A model generated the notes under the pieces. It ran no database searches. It had not been told where the DNA came from and saw only the letters and a list, made by a program, of their open reading frames with translations. DNA of 12,644 nt from Campylobacterales bacterium (GTDB lineage Bacteria > Campylobacterota > Campylobacteria > Campylobacterales > QNZT01), in NCBI GenBank assembly GCA_027081495.1, contig JALWKJ010000186.1, positions 1-12,644 on the forward strand. Direction: 5' to 3'. The position numbers and the translations under genes were made by a program. Of this stretch, positions 4,516 to 12,644 are shown piece after piece. Every line of letters starts with the position of its first letter. Position 1 is the first letter of the stretch.

Positions 4516-7303
4516 GTTCTTTGCATAAGGGGATGAGATTGTAGCGGTGATTTTTATGAAAATGGTCGATATTTCCGTTTAGATTTGCGACCGATTGGGC
4601 TTTTATATGGTGGATATCTTCGACATTTTCGTTGCAAAGGGCGCATTTTGTAAGAAAAATACTCTTATTGTATTTGCTTTTTTTCCGCTTTTTTAAAAGT
4701 TCTATTTCGCTGTATTCGCCGCTCATTTTTTTACGAAGGTTATACGCCTCGTCTATAAACTCTCTATCGAGATGGAGCGATTTTGCGAATTCCAGTCCAT
4801 ATAGCGAGCTTCCGCTTCCCTTTTCGAGTTTTCTATTGTACTCTAAACGGTCGTTTATCTCATCATACTGAACGCCTAAATGCAAAAAAACGATATTTTT
4901 GAGTGTTTGTATCTCTTTTAAAGTCGTCAGTTGGTGCAAATGCGTCGCAAATATAAAAAACGACTCCATTTTGTGAAGTTTGATGATAGCGCTTGCCACT
5001 ATCGCCAAAGCGGACTCCGTTTCCGTGCCATGACATATCTCGTCGCCAAGCACGAGAGAGTGTTTTGTAGTTCGGTTAAATATATTTTTAAGCTCTAACA
5101 TCTCAATCGCGAAGGTTGAAAGACCTTTGTATAGATTGTCTCCGGATACGATTCTCGTAAAAAGTTTATCAAATATCGTATATCGAAGAGAAGACGCCGG
5201 TACAAAAAATCCCGCCTGAGCCAAAATAACGCTTATGCCCACGCTTTTCATAAGAGAAGATTTACCGCTGGAGTTTATGCCGTACAAAAGCATACCCCTG
5301 ATCTCTTTATCGCTATACATCGGGTGATCTTTGTCTATATCGTTTTTGACATCTCCCAAAAAGAGATCGTTTGGGATATAGATACCGTTTTCTTCTCTTG
5401 ATTCGATGATAGGATGTCTAAGTCCTCGCGCGTCAAAAAACACTTTATCGCCTTTTTCCAAAAGTTTCGGTCTCGTATATCGATACAAAGCGGCGCATTT
5501 AGCGTTGCTTATGGCGATATCGAGCGTGCCGATATGTTCGATGATCTGTTCAAGCGTCAACGCGTACGATCTCTCTATATCCTCAAGGCTCTCGTCGTAG
5601 CGTTTTTTTACAAGCGCTATCATCTTAACTTGGCTGGCAATATAATTTGAAGAGATCTCTTCAAAAAGCGCCGACGATATCTTTACCGAATTTTTAAGTT
5701 TTTTAATCGAAAAGTCTTTGAAAAAGTGGTGCCGGTTATCGATTGTTATAAAACTTTTTAAGAGTTTTTCTTCGATAAGACAAAAGCGGTTTTTCGTCAT
5801 AGCGATAAAATATCCTTCGCTATCAAGATACTCGACGCTCGCGAAGTGCTGATCTTTACCTTCGAACATACCGTTTATGTGCGTACAAATCGTCTCGATC
5901 TTATAAAGCTCAAGCCGCTGCTCTTTTTCCAAAGAGTCTATGACGGGATAAACGCCCGTTTTAAAAAAATTTTCGTTTATTTGGTTTTTTGAAACTTTTG
6001 CGCATAGTTCCAAATCGAAAGTATTTAAAAGCGTAGAGATAAAATCTTCAGTTTCGTTTATCAAGTTTTGCTTATCGGATATTTTAGCGTTTTGCTCCTC
6101 TTTTAAGATAGTATAGATGGATTCCAATGAGGTAAAAAGATAGTTTAGCTCAAACGGATGCAGTTTTTTTAGTTTGATTCTTCGTAAAATTCTCTCCAAA
6201 TCGTAAACTTGCTTCATGAGATTTTCAAACTGTTTATAGTGCGATAAAAGTTTTTCGCTTAAATCAAACCGTTCGTTTAAAATTTTCAAATCGCATATAG
6301 GATTTAAAAGTCTCTCTTTTAGCATTCTTTTGCCGATAGCGGTAGAAGTTTTGTCTATCAACGCCAAAACGGTCTTCTCGCTTGATCGTCTTGAGATTAT
6401 GCCAAGCTGTTCTAGCGCGTTGTTGCCCAGATACAAAAAGTGCTTTCCGCTTAAAAATTTCGGTTTATCCATCTTCTCTATGAGCAAACTATCATGTTCG
6501 ATTATAAAATCACACAATATTCCAAGCGCTTCGCTTGCGTAAGGATATCGCTCCATATCGAGGTATTCTATAGGCGAGAGAAAAGATTTGATCGCGTAAA
6601 TATTTTTAAAAAGCTCGTTTTGATAAGCGATTTTAAGACGGCATTTGTTAAAACTATAGTGATAGTTTCCTATGATTTCCAGGTAGTTTAAAACCCACTC
6701 TTTATCGATATTCGCGTTTGCGAAGGTCAAAATCACTTCCGAGGTATGATAAGATTGCAAAAGAGTAAAAACTTCGTCAAGCGCAAATGTCTTATCTTCG
6801 CTTGTGCCGTGTATTTCACAAATGTTTGTTTTACCGGTGCTTACATCGATAGCGGCGTATCCGAGTGAATATATACCTTGGTTTTGATCTATTAAAAGCG
6901 ATGAGATATTGTTTTCGACGGGTTCTTGAAGATAGTCGAAATTGGTCCCCGGAGAGATGATACTTGAGATATATCTCTTTACATTCGGAGGCTCTCCCTT
7001 TTGTTTGACTAAAACTACGGTATATTTTTTAGTCTGAATGATACGATTTAGATGTCTCTCTATAGAGACCGACGGCACACCCGCGAGTAAAGGATTTTGC
7101 ACGGAGTTTTCTATAATCGATTTGTTTTTTCTCGTAAGCTGGATATTTAAAAGCTCGGACATCTCTTTTGCTTTTCCGATCTGCTCTTTTTCGTTGTTTA
7201 CCTCGTAAACCTCAAAAAAAGTCCCGATCTCCATAAGCACGACGGTATCTTTACCGTAACGCTTTTCATAGTAGCGCTGCAAATCGAAATAGATCTCCGT
7301 CAA
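4427..7303 (-). CDS. MutS7-type DNA mismatch repair ATPase with C-terminal HNH nuclease
   Basis: A 958-residue MutS homologue that carries its own nuclease, so mismatch recognition and cutting may be in one protein. The mismatch-binding domain shows the Phe-x-Glu motif in IGTFFEVYE (Phe29-Phe30-Glu31). Connector, core and clamp regions follow to about residue 630. The ATPase has Walker A GINSSGKS (675-682) and Walker B LVLGDE (Asp754-Glu755). After a basic linker, residues 885-935 form an HNH domain: Cys887-x2-Cys890, DIHHI (His898-His899), Asn922 and Cys927-x2-His930. This architecture matches the MutS7 group known from Campylobacterota, octocoral mitochondria and large viruses. TTG 7303 has no ribosome binding site. 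The frame stays open and protein-like upstream, and AAGGA at 7369-7365 lies seven bases before an in-frame ATA at 7357, which would give 976 residues. The last 92 bp are duplicated at 2125-2216. Confidence 0.95.
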   Translation of the reverse strand: MTEIYFDLQRYYEKRYGKDTVVLMEIGTFFEVYEVNNEKEQIGKAKEMSELLNIQLTRKNKSIIENSVQNPLLAGVPSVSIERHLNRIIQTKKYTVVLVKQKGEPPNVKRYISSIISPGTNFDYLQEPVENNISSLLIDQNQGIYSLGYAAIDVSTGKTNICEIHGTSEDKTFALDEVFTLLQSYHTSEVILTFANANIDKEWVLNYLEIIGNYHYSFNKCRLKIAYQNELFKNIYAIKSFLSPIEYLDMERYPYASEALGILCDFIIEHDSLLIEKMDKPKFLSGKHFLYLGNNALEQLGIISRRSSEKTVLALIDKTSTAIGKRMLKERLLNPICDLKILNERFDLSEKLLSHYKQFENLMKQVYDLERILRRIKLKKLHPFELNYLFTSLESIYTILKEEQNAKISDKQNLINETEDFISTLLNTFDLELCAKVSKNQINENFFKTGVYPVIDSLEKEQRLELYKIETICTHINGMFEGKDQHFASVEYLDSEGYFIAMTKNRFCLIEEKLLKSFITIDNRHHFFKDFSIKKLKNSVKISSALFEEISSNYIASQVKMIALVKKRYDESLEDIERSYALTLEQIIEHIGTLDIAISNAKCAALYRYTRPKLLEKGDKVFFDARGLRHPIIESREENGIYIPNDLFLGDVKNDIDKDHPMYSDKEIRGMLLYGINSSGKSSLMKSVGISVILAQAGFFVPASSLRYTIFDKLFTRIVSGDNLYKGLSTFAIEMLELKNIFNRTTKHSLVLGDEICHGTETESALAIVASAIIKLHKMESFFIFATHLHQLTTLKEIQTLKNIVFLHLGVQYDEINDRLEYNRKLEKGSGSSLYGLEFAKSLHLDREFIDEAYNLRKKMSGEYSEIELLKKRKKSKYNKSIFLTKCALCNENVEDIHHIKAQSVANLNGNIDHFHKNHRYNLIPLCKEHHKKVHEGKIFISGFVMTQEGLKLHYDEK

Positions 7304-7354
7304 GAGCTTTTTTTTATTGTTTAAAAGCTTTTGCGCCTCTTCGTTGTGTATGTT

Positions 7355-7394
7355 TATGGGTCGATCCTTAGAGTAAATATATTATCCGATTATA
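7355..7394 (-). promoter_or_regulatory. Promoter and ribosome binding site of the mutS gene
   Basis: On the minus strand a perfect TATAAT lies at 7394-7389 and AAGGA at 7369-7365. The first in-frame triplet at proper spacing from AAGGA is ATA at 7357-7355, preceded in frame by a TAA at 7384-7382. No ATG, GTG or TTG occurs before 7303, so the site implies a non-standard or lost start codon. Confidence 0.5.
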
Positions 7395-7435
7395 CACAAA
7401 AAGGGTAAAGATATATACCATCGTTAAAAAATTTT

Positions 7436-7999
7436 CTAAAACAGATGTCCTAATTTTATCTTCTTTGTTTTCAAGTACTCTTTGTTGTATTTGTTGGCTT
7501 CTATGACTATAGGGAGTCTTTTGACTATTTTTATATCCGCTAGACTCTCCATTTTTTTGGGATTGTTTGTCAAAAGTCTAATCTTTTTTATACCGAAATA
7601 CCCCAATATATACTCGACCATCTCATAACTTCTCTCATCCGCGCTAAAACCTAGTTGATGATTCGCTTCGACGGTATCAAGCCCGTTATCTTGCAGCGCA
7701 TAAGCGTTTACTTTGTTTAAAAGCCCTATGTTTCTACCTTCTTGGCGCAGATATATGACCATTCCTCCCTCTTTTGAGATCATCTCCAATGCAAAATGAA
7801 GTTGCTCTCCGCAGTCGCATTTTAGACTAAAAAGCGCGTCGCCTGTAAGGCATTCGCTATGAACTCGCACTATCGGCTTCTCGCCCATAGGCTCTTTAAA
7901 GATTACAAGGTGCTCTTTTTGATTCTCTTTGAACGCCTGTATAAAAAATTCACCAAAAGCGGTGGGAAGAGAGGCTATTTGAGATATATCAATTTTCAT
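7436..7999 (-). CDS. ribA: GTP cyclohydrolase II
   Basis: Catalyses the first step of riboflavin synthesis, opening GTP to 2,5-diamino-6-ribosylamino-pyrimidinone phosphate with loss of formate and pyrophosphate; cytosolic and zinc-dependent. The zinc site is visible as CLTGDALFSLKCDC, followed by the conserved YLRQEGRNIGLLNK, the block YALQDNGLDTVEANHQLGF, and RLLTNNPKK; the protein ends KLGHLF. From ATG 7999 it has 187 residues and aligns from the start with E. coli RibA. An upstream ATG at 8044 would add 15 poorly matching residues (MKKQLFYHKSGNNNI) and lacks a ribosome binding site; ATG 7999 has AGGA at 8014-8011 with rather long spacing. It is a stand-alone RibA without the RibB domain. 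It lies divergent from hemB and upstream of mutS on the same strand. Confidence 0.95.
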   Translation of the reverse strand: MKIDISQIASLPTAFGEFFIQAFKENQKEHLVIFKEPMGEKPIVRVHSECLTGDALFSLKCDCGEQLHFALEMISKEGGMVIYLRQEGRNIGLLNKVNAYALQDNGLDTVEANHQLGFSADERSYEMVEYILGYFGIKKIRLLTNNPKKMESLADIKIVKRLPIVIEANKYNKEYLKTKKIKLGHLF

Positions 8000-8098
8000 A
8001 ATGTTGTTATTTCCTGATTTATGGTAGAATAGTTGTTTTTTCATTGCGGTTATAAATCAACCGATGAAATCCAATTCTAACACAGTAGAGGCTAAAAG

Positions 8099-9070
8099 AT
8101 GTTTAAAAGGTTCAGACGCACGCGCATAAATCCAAAACTAAGAGATCTCCTGACTCAAACAAAACTCGATACGAACGATTTTATCTACCCGCTCTTCATA
8201 AAAGAGGGCAAAGGGTATAAAAAAGAGATAGAATCTATGCCCGGAGTCTTTCAGATGAGTATAGACGAAATTTTAAAAGAGTGCGAAGAGCTTAAAAAAC
8301 TCGGACTCTACTCTATCATACTTTTTGGAATCCCGCAAGTAAAAGACAGCATAGGAAGCGATGCTTTATGCGATCACGGCATCATAGCAAAAAGCATAAA
8401 AGAGATCAAAAAAGCTCATCCCGATATGTTTATCGTAAGCGATTTATGCTTTTGCGAATACACCGATCATGGACACTGCGGCATACTCGATCCGAAAAAC
8501 CAAACCGTTGACAACGACGCGACGCTAAAAATCCTGGCGCAACAAGCCCTCATCCACGCAAAAGCGGGCATAGACATGATCGCTCCCAGCGGCATGATGG
8601 ACGGTATGATAACGGCTATCAGAGAGGCTTTGGATAGCGAGGGATTTACAAATATTCCCATCATGAGCTACTCTACGAAATTTGCCTCTTCTTACTATGG
8701 ACCGTTTCGCGATGTCGCGGAGTCGGCGCCGAGTTTTGGAGATAGAAGAAGTTATCAGATGAATCCCGCAAACAGAGACGAAGCCATTTTAGAAAGTCTT
8801 GAAGATGAAAAAGAGGGAGCGGATATCCTTATGGTAAAACCGGCTTTAGCCTATATGGATATAGTCAGAGATATAAAAAATTCCAGCCGCCTGCCGCTTG
8901 CCGTATATAATGTAAGCGGCGAATACGCCATGCTAAAGTGCGCTAAAAGAGCCGGTTTGATAGACTACGATAAAGTCATGATGGAGACGCTTTTGGGATT
9001 TAAGCGAGCCGGAGCGGATATCATCATAACATATCATGCAAAAGAGGCGGCGGTGCTTTTAAAAGGATAG
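8099..9070 (+). CDS. hemB: Delta-aminolevulinic acid dehydratase (porphobilinogen synthase)
   Basis: Condenses two 5-aminolevulinate molecules to porphobilinogen, the first pyrrole of haem and sirohaem. The 323-residue length is typical. The zinc-binding cysteines are present in DLCFCEYTDHGHCG (Cys117, Cys119, Cys127), marking the zinc-dependent class. The two Schiff-base lysines are Lys194 in MSYSTKFASSYYGPFR and Lys247 in LMVKPALAYMDI. ATG 8099 has GAGG at 8088-8091 with seven bases of spacing. It is the first gene of a run that continues with argF four bases after its stop. A TATAAA box at 8051-8056 is a possible promoter element in the 99-bp divergent gap with ribA. Confidence 0.97.
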   Translation: MFKRFRRTRINPKLRDLLTQTKLDTNDFIYPLFIKEGKGYKKEIESMPGVFQMSIDEILKECEELKKLGLYSIILFGIPQVKDSIGSDALCDHGIIAKSIKEIKKAHPDMFIVSDLCFCEYTDHGHCGILDPKNQTVDNDATLKILAQQALIHAKAGIDMIAPSGMMDGMITAIREALDSEGFTNIPIMSYSTKFASSYYGPFRDVAESAPSFGDRRSYQMNPANRDEAILESLEDEKEGADILMVKPALAYMDIVRDIKNSSRLPLAVYNVSGEYAMLKCAKRAGLIDYDKVMMETLLGFKRAGADIIITYHAKEAAVLLKG

Positions 9071-9074
9071 ATCA

Positions 9075-9995
9075 ATGAAACACTTTTTGACACTTAAAGA
9101 TTATAGCAAAAAAGAGATTCTCGAAATCGTGCAACTCGCGTTTAAGATCAAAAAAAAGATGAAAAAAGGCAAAAGAAAACCTTATCTAAAAAATCAGACT
9201 CTTGCTATGATCTTTGAGAAGTCGAGCACTAGAACCCGCGTGAGTTTTGAGATAGGCATGTATCAACTTGGAGGTCATGCCATATTTTTATCTTCAAACG
9301 ATTCTCAGCTCGGTAGAGGAGAACCTATGAAAGATACCGCTAGAGTTATCGGTCGTATGGCGGATATGGTAATGATTCGCACATTTTCGCAAGAGTCTTT
9401 AAGGGAGTTCGCCGATTACTCGCCCGTTCCCGTTATAAACGGATTAACGGATCTCTGCCATCCGGTACAGCTTATAGCCGACTATATGACTATGATCGAG
9501 CATGGCAAAAAGAAAAATCAAATCGTAGCCTATGTGGGAGACGGAAACAACATGACTCACTCATGGATGTGGCTTGCCGCAAAACTCGGCTTTGAGCTAA
9601 GAGTCGCGTCTCCAAAAGGTTATGAAGCCGACGGCTTGGTTATGCATGAGTCGTTAAGCGAAGCTAAAAAAAGCGGCGCCGTCATAACATTTTTTCACGA
9701 CCCCAAAGAGGCGGTGAAAAATGCCGATGTAGTTACGACCGACACTTGGATCTCGATGGGTCAAGAGGATGAAAAAGCAAAGAGAATAAAAGATTTCAAA
9801 GGTTTTATAGTTGATAATGCGATGATGAAACTAGCGAAAAAAGATGCGATCTTTTTGCACTGCCTGCCCGCTTATAGAGGATATGAAGTCGATCAAGAGG
9901 TGCTTGAAGGCAAACAAAGCGTCGTATTTGACGAAGCCGAAAACAGACTTCATGCCCAAAAAGGCATCATGGTATGGCTGGATCGACACAGATAG
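9075..9995 (+). CDS. argF: Ornithine carbamoyltransferase
   Basis: Transfers the carbamoyl group from carbamoyl phosphate to ornithine to make citrulline in arginine synthesis. The 306 residues show the carbamoyl-phosphate motif SSTRTR (50-55), HPVQ (129-132), the ornithine-site motif DTWISMG (223-229) and the catalytic HCLP (262-265). These distinguish it from aspartate carbamoyltransferase. The Shine-Dalgarno AAAAGGA lies in the end of hemB and the gap is only four bases, so the two are almost certainly co-transcribed. No other arginine gene is in view. Confidence 0.96.
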   Translation: MKHFLTLKDYSKKEILEIVQLAFKIKKKMKKGKRKPYLKNQTLAMIFEKSSTRTRVSFEIGMYQLGGHAIFLSSNDSQLGRGEPMKDTARVIGRMADMVMIRTFSQESLREFADYSPVPVINGLTDLCHPVQLIADYMTMIEHGKKKNQIVAYVGDGNNMTHSWMWLAAKLGFELRVASPKGYEADGLVMHESLSEAKKSGAVITFFHDPKEAVKNADVVTTDTWISMGQEDEKAKRIKDFKGFIVDNAMMKLAKKDAIFLHCLPAYRGYEVDQEVLEGKQSVVFDEAENRLHAQKGIMVWLDRHR

Positions 9996-10003
9996 GAAAA
10001 ATT

Positions 10004-10525
10004 ATGGATCAAAAAAAAGAAGAAAAAAACGGATACGATATTATTAAAAAAATCGATTCTCTATCGCAAAAGCTTGGATTGAAAAAAGACAATCAGACTC
10101 TTTTGGAGATAAAATCCACAAACGACCCCCATATAAAAGAGCTTCATCTAAAACAAGGCAGCTGGGACTCTAGCGATCCCTGGTTTGCCATAGACAAAGA
10201 CGATGACAAAAAGGCTTACGCTTTTATACCCGCGGACGCTTTTTCGCAGCTTATAGACACCATGAAACAAACTCAGCAGGAAAATTTCAATCTAAAACTC
10301 GAAAAAACGATTTGGCAAAATATCCCCGCCGATTTTGACGATGTATGGGTTGTCGCTATGGAAGAGATCAGAAATCTCGCAAAATCGGAAGATCCGAACA
10401 AACCGATTTCGATTGATTTAGAAAAGCTGATAAGAAATATTAAAAAAGAGCATCCGAATCTCTTTATAAATCTTAGAGATTTTATACCTGCGCAATTTAA
10501 CCAACTACAGGATAACCATGATTGA
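10004..10525 (+). CDS. UPF0763 (DUF2603) family protein
   Basis: A 173-residue acidic, soluble-looking protein of unknown function that I match from memory to the UPF0763/DUF2603 family of Campylobacterota. It has no signal peptide, membrane span or cysteine cluster. It begins with a charged stretch (MDQKKEEKN), has a Trp- and Asp-rich block SWDSSDPWFAIDKDDD and a conserved-looking centre IWQNIPADFDDVWVVAM. ATG 10004 is chosen because AGGA at 9994-9997 lies six bases upstream; a start at 9974 would run inside argF without a ribosome binding site. It begins eight bases after argF and overlaps hemN by eight bases. Its fixed place between argF and hemN suggests co-expression, but no function can be read from it. 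Confidence 0.88.
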   Translation: MDQKKEEKNGYDIIKKIDSLSQKLGLKKDNQTLLEIKSTNDPHIKELHLKQGSWDSSDPWFAIDKDDDKKAYAFIPADAFSQLIDTMKQTQQENFNLKLEKTIWQNIPADFDDVWVVAMEEIRNLAKSEDPNKPISIDLEKLIRNIKKEHPNLFINLRDFIPAQFNQLQDNHD

Positions 10526-11885
10526 TTTTAATAAATTTACAAAATACTCAAAACCAGGTCCCCGCTATACGAGCTACCCGACAGCTTTGGAATTTGACGA
10601 AAAATTCGATACCGCCGCACTCGTAAAAGAGTTTGACAATCAAGATAAAAATCGACCTCTTTCACTATATTTTCATCTGCCTTTTTGCAGGAGCGCTTGT
10701 TATTTTTGCGGATGCAATGTCGTTTTTACATCAAAAGAGGATAAAAAAACAAGATATATCTCGTATATAGAAAAAGAGTTAAAACTCATCAAAGAGCGCC
10801 TCGATACGACAAGAGAAGTGATTCAGATGCATTTTGGCGGCGGAACTCCCACTTTTTTTGATCCAAATCAACTAAAAGAGGTGATAAACCTCATCAAGAG
10901 CAATTTTAGTAATTTCGCAAAAGATGCGGAGATAAGCTGCGAAATCGATCCGAGATTTTTTACGAAAGAGCATATGGAGGTTTTAAAAGAGGGAGGATTT
11001 AACCGCATAAGCTTCGGCGTTCAGGATTTTGATCCAAAAGTCCAAGAGGCGGTTCACCGCATACAACCCTACGATGTAACGAAAGCCGCGGTAGAACTTG
11101 CTAGAAGCAGCGGTATAAATTCCGTAAATGTCGATCTTATATACGGTCTTCCTTTTCAAACATTCGAGACTTTTAAAAATACCCTCAAACTCGCAAGAGA
11201 TCTGGATGCCGATAGATTTGCCGTATTTAACTACGCTCATGTTCCATGGTTAAAAAAGACGATGAGAAAAATCGATGAAACCACTATTCCCCACCCTTCC
11301 GTAAAACTTGAGATTTTAAAATACACGATAGACTATTTTACCTCTTGCGGCTATAAAATGGTGGGCATGGATCATTTTGCAAAACCGCAGGACGAACTTT
11401 TCAAAGCGATAGAAAAGGGAGAGCTTCACAGAAACTTTCAAGGATACACGACAAAAGGCGGAGCCGATCTTATCGGCGTTGGACTGACGAGTATCGGCGA
11501 AGGCGTGGATTATTATGTGCAAAACTATAAAGACATGAAACTTTACGAAGCCGCCATAGACGAAGGAAGACTCCCCGTAGAAAGAGGCATAAAACTAAAC
11601 AGAGACGACATCATAAGAAACGCGGTTATCATGGAGCTTATGAGCAATTTTAAACTAAATATCTCAAAAATAGAAGAAAAATACGACATAGATTTTGCGG
11701 ATTATTTCAAAGAATCGCTTGAATCTCTTAAAGAATTCGAAGACGCCGATCTTGTCGAAATCTCGAAAGAAGAGATAAAGGCAAGCGCTACGGGAGAGAT
11801 GCTTATAAGAAATATCTCTATGGCGTTTGACGCGTATTTGCATCCAAACGAGGAGAACAAAAAGAGATTTAGCAAAACAATATGA
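10518..11885 (+). CDS. hemN: Oxygen-independent coproporphyrinogen III dehydrogenase
   Basis: A radical-SAM enzyme that decarboxylates coproporphyrinogen III to protoporphyrinogen IX without oxygen, a late step of haem synthesis. The 455-residue length is typical of true HemN rather than of shorter HemW-like proteins. The N-terminal block KPGPRYTSYPTALEF is characteristic. The cluster motif is Cys57-x3-Cys61-x2-Cys64 with the extra Cys66 (FCRSACYFCGC), and the SAM-binding GGGTP follows near residue 112. ATG 10518 has AGGA at 10509-10512 and overlaps the UPF0763 stop; its own stop overlaps the next ATG as ATGA. An anaerobic route suits a microaerobic or anaerobic life. Confidence 0.96.
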   Translation: MIDFNKFTKYSKPGPRYTSYPTALEFDEKFDTAALVKEFDNQDKNRPLSLYFHLPFCRSACYFCGCNVVFTSKEDKKTRYISYIEKELKLIKERLDTTREVIQMHFGGGTPTFFDPNQLKEVINLIKSNFSNFAKDAEISCEIDPRFFTKEHMEVLKEGGFNRISFGVQDFDPKVQEAVHRIQPYDVTKAAVELARSSGINSVNVDLIYGLPFQTFETFKNTLKLARDLDADRFAVFNYAHVPWLKKTMRKIDETTIPHPSVKLEILKYTIDYFTSCGYKMVGMDHFAKPQDELFKAIEKGELHRNFQGYTTKGGADLIGVGLTSIGEGVDYYVQNYKDMKLYEAAIDEGRLPVERGIKLNRDDIIRNAVIMELMSNFKLNISKIEEKYDIDFADYFKESLESLKEFEDADLVEISKEEIKASATGEMLIRNISMAFDAYLHPNEENKKRFSKTI

Positions 11886-12644
11886 CCAAACGACCAAGCG
11901 AAATATTCGATTTTCAAAAAATCAGCGACGACTGTATCAAATGCGGAAAATGTATTCCCGTTTGCACCGTGCATGATGTAAATGCGGACGAAACCACTTC
12001 TCCACGCGGTTTTATAGACCTTTTAGGAGCTTATAAAAGAGGAGATCTAAAGCTCGATAAAAATGCGAAAGATATTTTTGAAAGCTGTTTTTTGTGCACA
12101 AACTGTGTAGAAATCTGCCCAAACTCCCTTCCTACGGATATGATTATCGAAGAGGTCAGATACGACATAGCTCAAAAATTCGGTATATCTTGGTTTAAGC
12201 GAGTTTTTTTCTTTCTTTTAAGACACAGAAAAGTGATGGATCTATTCTCTAAGATAGGATATACATTTAGAACATGCGCATTGAGCGTAGATGAAAAAAA
12301 CAGAGGCCTTAGAGCAAAATTTTCACTTCCTCTCATAAAAAAAGGCAGACTTTTGCCCTCAATGAGCAGCGTCAGTTTTCTAAACGGTTATCCTGAAAAT
12401 ATCAAGACGACAAACACCCCGAAAAAAAGAGTCGCGATATTTATCGGGTGTCTTGCAAACTATAACTATACCGGTATCGGAGACTCTTTGGTAGAGGTTT
12501 TAAAAAAGTTGGATATAGAGATTTTTATACCCAAAAAACAGCTCTGTTGCGGAGCTCCGGCATATTTTACCGGAGATTTCGATACGGTAGAGTACCTAGC
12601 CAAAAAAAATATAGAATATTTTGAATCTTTTATCCATGACTATG
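11882..12644 (+). CDS. Fe-S oxidoreductase subunit, GlpC/GlcF/LutA-like, 3' end outside the window
   Basis: 254 visible residues of a two-cluster ferredoxin plus CCG-domain protein. The first [4Fe-4S] motif is Cys18-x2-Cys21-x2-Cys24-x3-Cys28 (CIKCGKCIPVC) and the second Cys69-x2-Cys72-x2-Cys75-x3-Cys79 (CFLCTNCVEIC), both ending in Pro-type contexts. The first cysteine-rich CCG domain shows Cys190 (FIGCLANYNY) and the pair Cys222-Cys223 (QLCCGAPAYF). Such proteins pass electrons from a dehydrogenase, for example for glycolate, lactate or glycerol-3-phosphate, toward quinone or a heterodisulfide-reductase-like partner. The substrate cannot be named, and the partner may lie beyond the window. 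The ATG shares ATGA with the hemN stop, so translation is coupled. The rest of the second CCG domain should follow. Confidence 0.93.
   Translation, partial: MTKRPSEIFDFQKISDDCIKCGKCIPVCTVHDVNADETTSPRGFIDLLGAYKRGDLKLDKNAKDIFESCFLCTNCVEICPNSLPTDMIIEEVRYDIAQKFGISWFKRVFFFLLRHRKVMDLFSKIGYTFRTCALSVDEKNRGLRAKFSLPLIKKGRLLPSMSSVSFLNGYPENIKTTNTPKKRVAIFIGCLANYNYTGIGDSLVEVLKKLDIEIFIPKKQLCCGAPAYFTGDFDTVEYLAKKNIEYFESFIHDY

Noticed and set aside
7999..8044. Longer RibA starting at ATG 8044
   Set aside because: The 15 extra residues have no counterpart in RibA, and there is no ribosome binding site before that ATG.
9844..10047. Plus-strand frame over the end of argF
   Set aside because: It is in a shadow frame of argF with no ribosome binding site.

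Overview
The window looks like chromosomal DNA of a sulfur-oxidising-type member of the Campylobacterota (former Epsilonproteobacteria). This rests on protein similarity recalled from memory, not on a search. The main pointers are the run hemB-argF-UPF0763-hemN-(Fe-S protein), a UPF0763/DUF2603 gene (a family I know only from this phylum), and a MutS7-type MutS with a C-terminal HNH nuclease (a form known from Campylobacterota, octocoral mitochondria and some large DNA viruses). The DNA is AT-rich and the housekeeping genes are tightly packed.

Layout. (1) 1-980: the 3' part of a GGDEF diguanylate cyclase gene with an AT-rich terminator, then an unlisted 41-codon small ORF with a good ribosome binding site. 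(2) 981-2754: an accessory, mostly non-coding stretch. It holds a REP-associated tyrosine transposase (RAYT) gene flanked by inverted REP-like palindromes, three successive inverted repeats with related TATGT half-sites, a 92-bp near-perfect copy of the 3' end of the mutS gene, a second REP-like hairpin family and a pair of similar 24-nt repeats. (3) 2755-4299 (minus): a cas1-cas2 CRISPR adaptation pair with no effector genes and no CRISPR array in view. cas1 is broken by a 266-bp MITE-like element with 32-bp terminal inverted repeats and a TA target duplication. Removing the element and one TA joins the two halves in frame into a normal 328-residue Cas1. (4) 4427-7303 (minus): mutS7-HNH, whose last 92 bp are the source of the duplicated fragment, so the cas region lies between direct repeats. 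(5) 7436-7999 (minus): ribA (GTP cyclohydrolase II). (6) 8099-12644 (plus): a compact operon-like run of hemB, argF, a UPF0763 gene, hemN and a GlpC/GlcF-like Fe-S protein running off the window, with gaps or overlaps of at most 8 bp.

How the genes fit together. HemB and HemN are early and late steps of haem synthesis, ArgF is arginine synthesis and RibA starts riboflavin synthesis, so the right half is conserved core metabolism. The left half is an accessory island where a transposase, REP repeats, a MITE and a recombination-like duplication have accumulated around a decaying CRISPR adaptation module. The main observations are the datable disruption of cas1, the direct repeats bracketing the cas pair, and the MutS7-HNH protein with its doubtful start codon. 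I found no rRNA, tRNA or intact CRISPR array.
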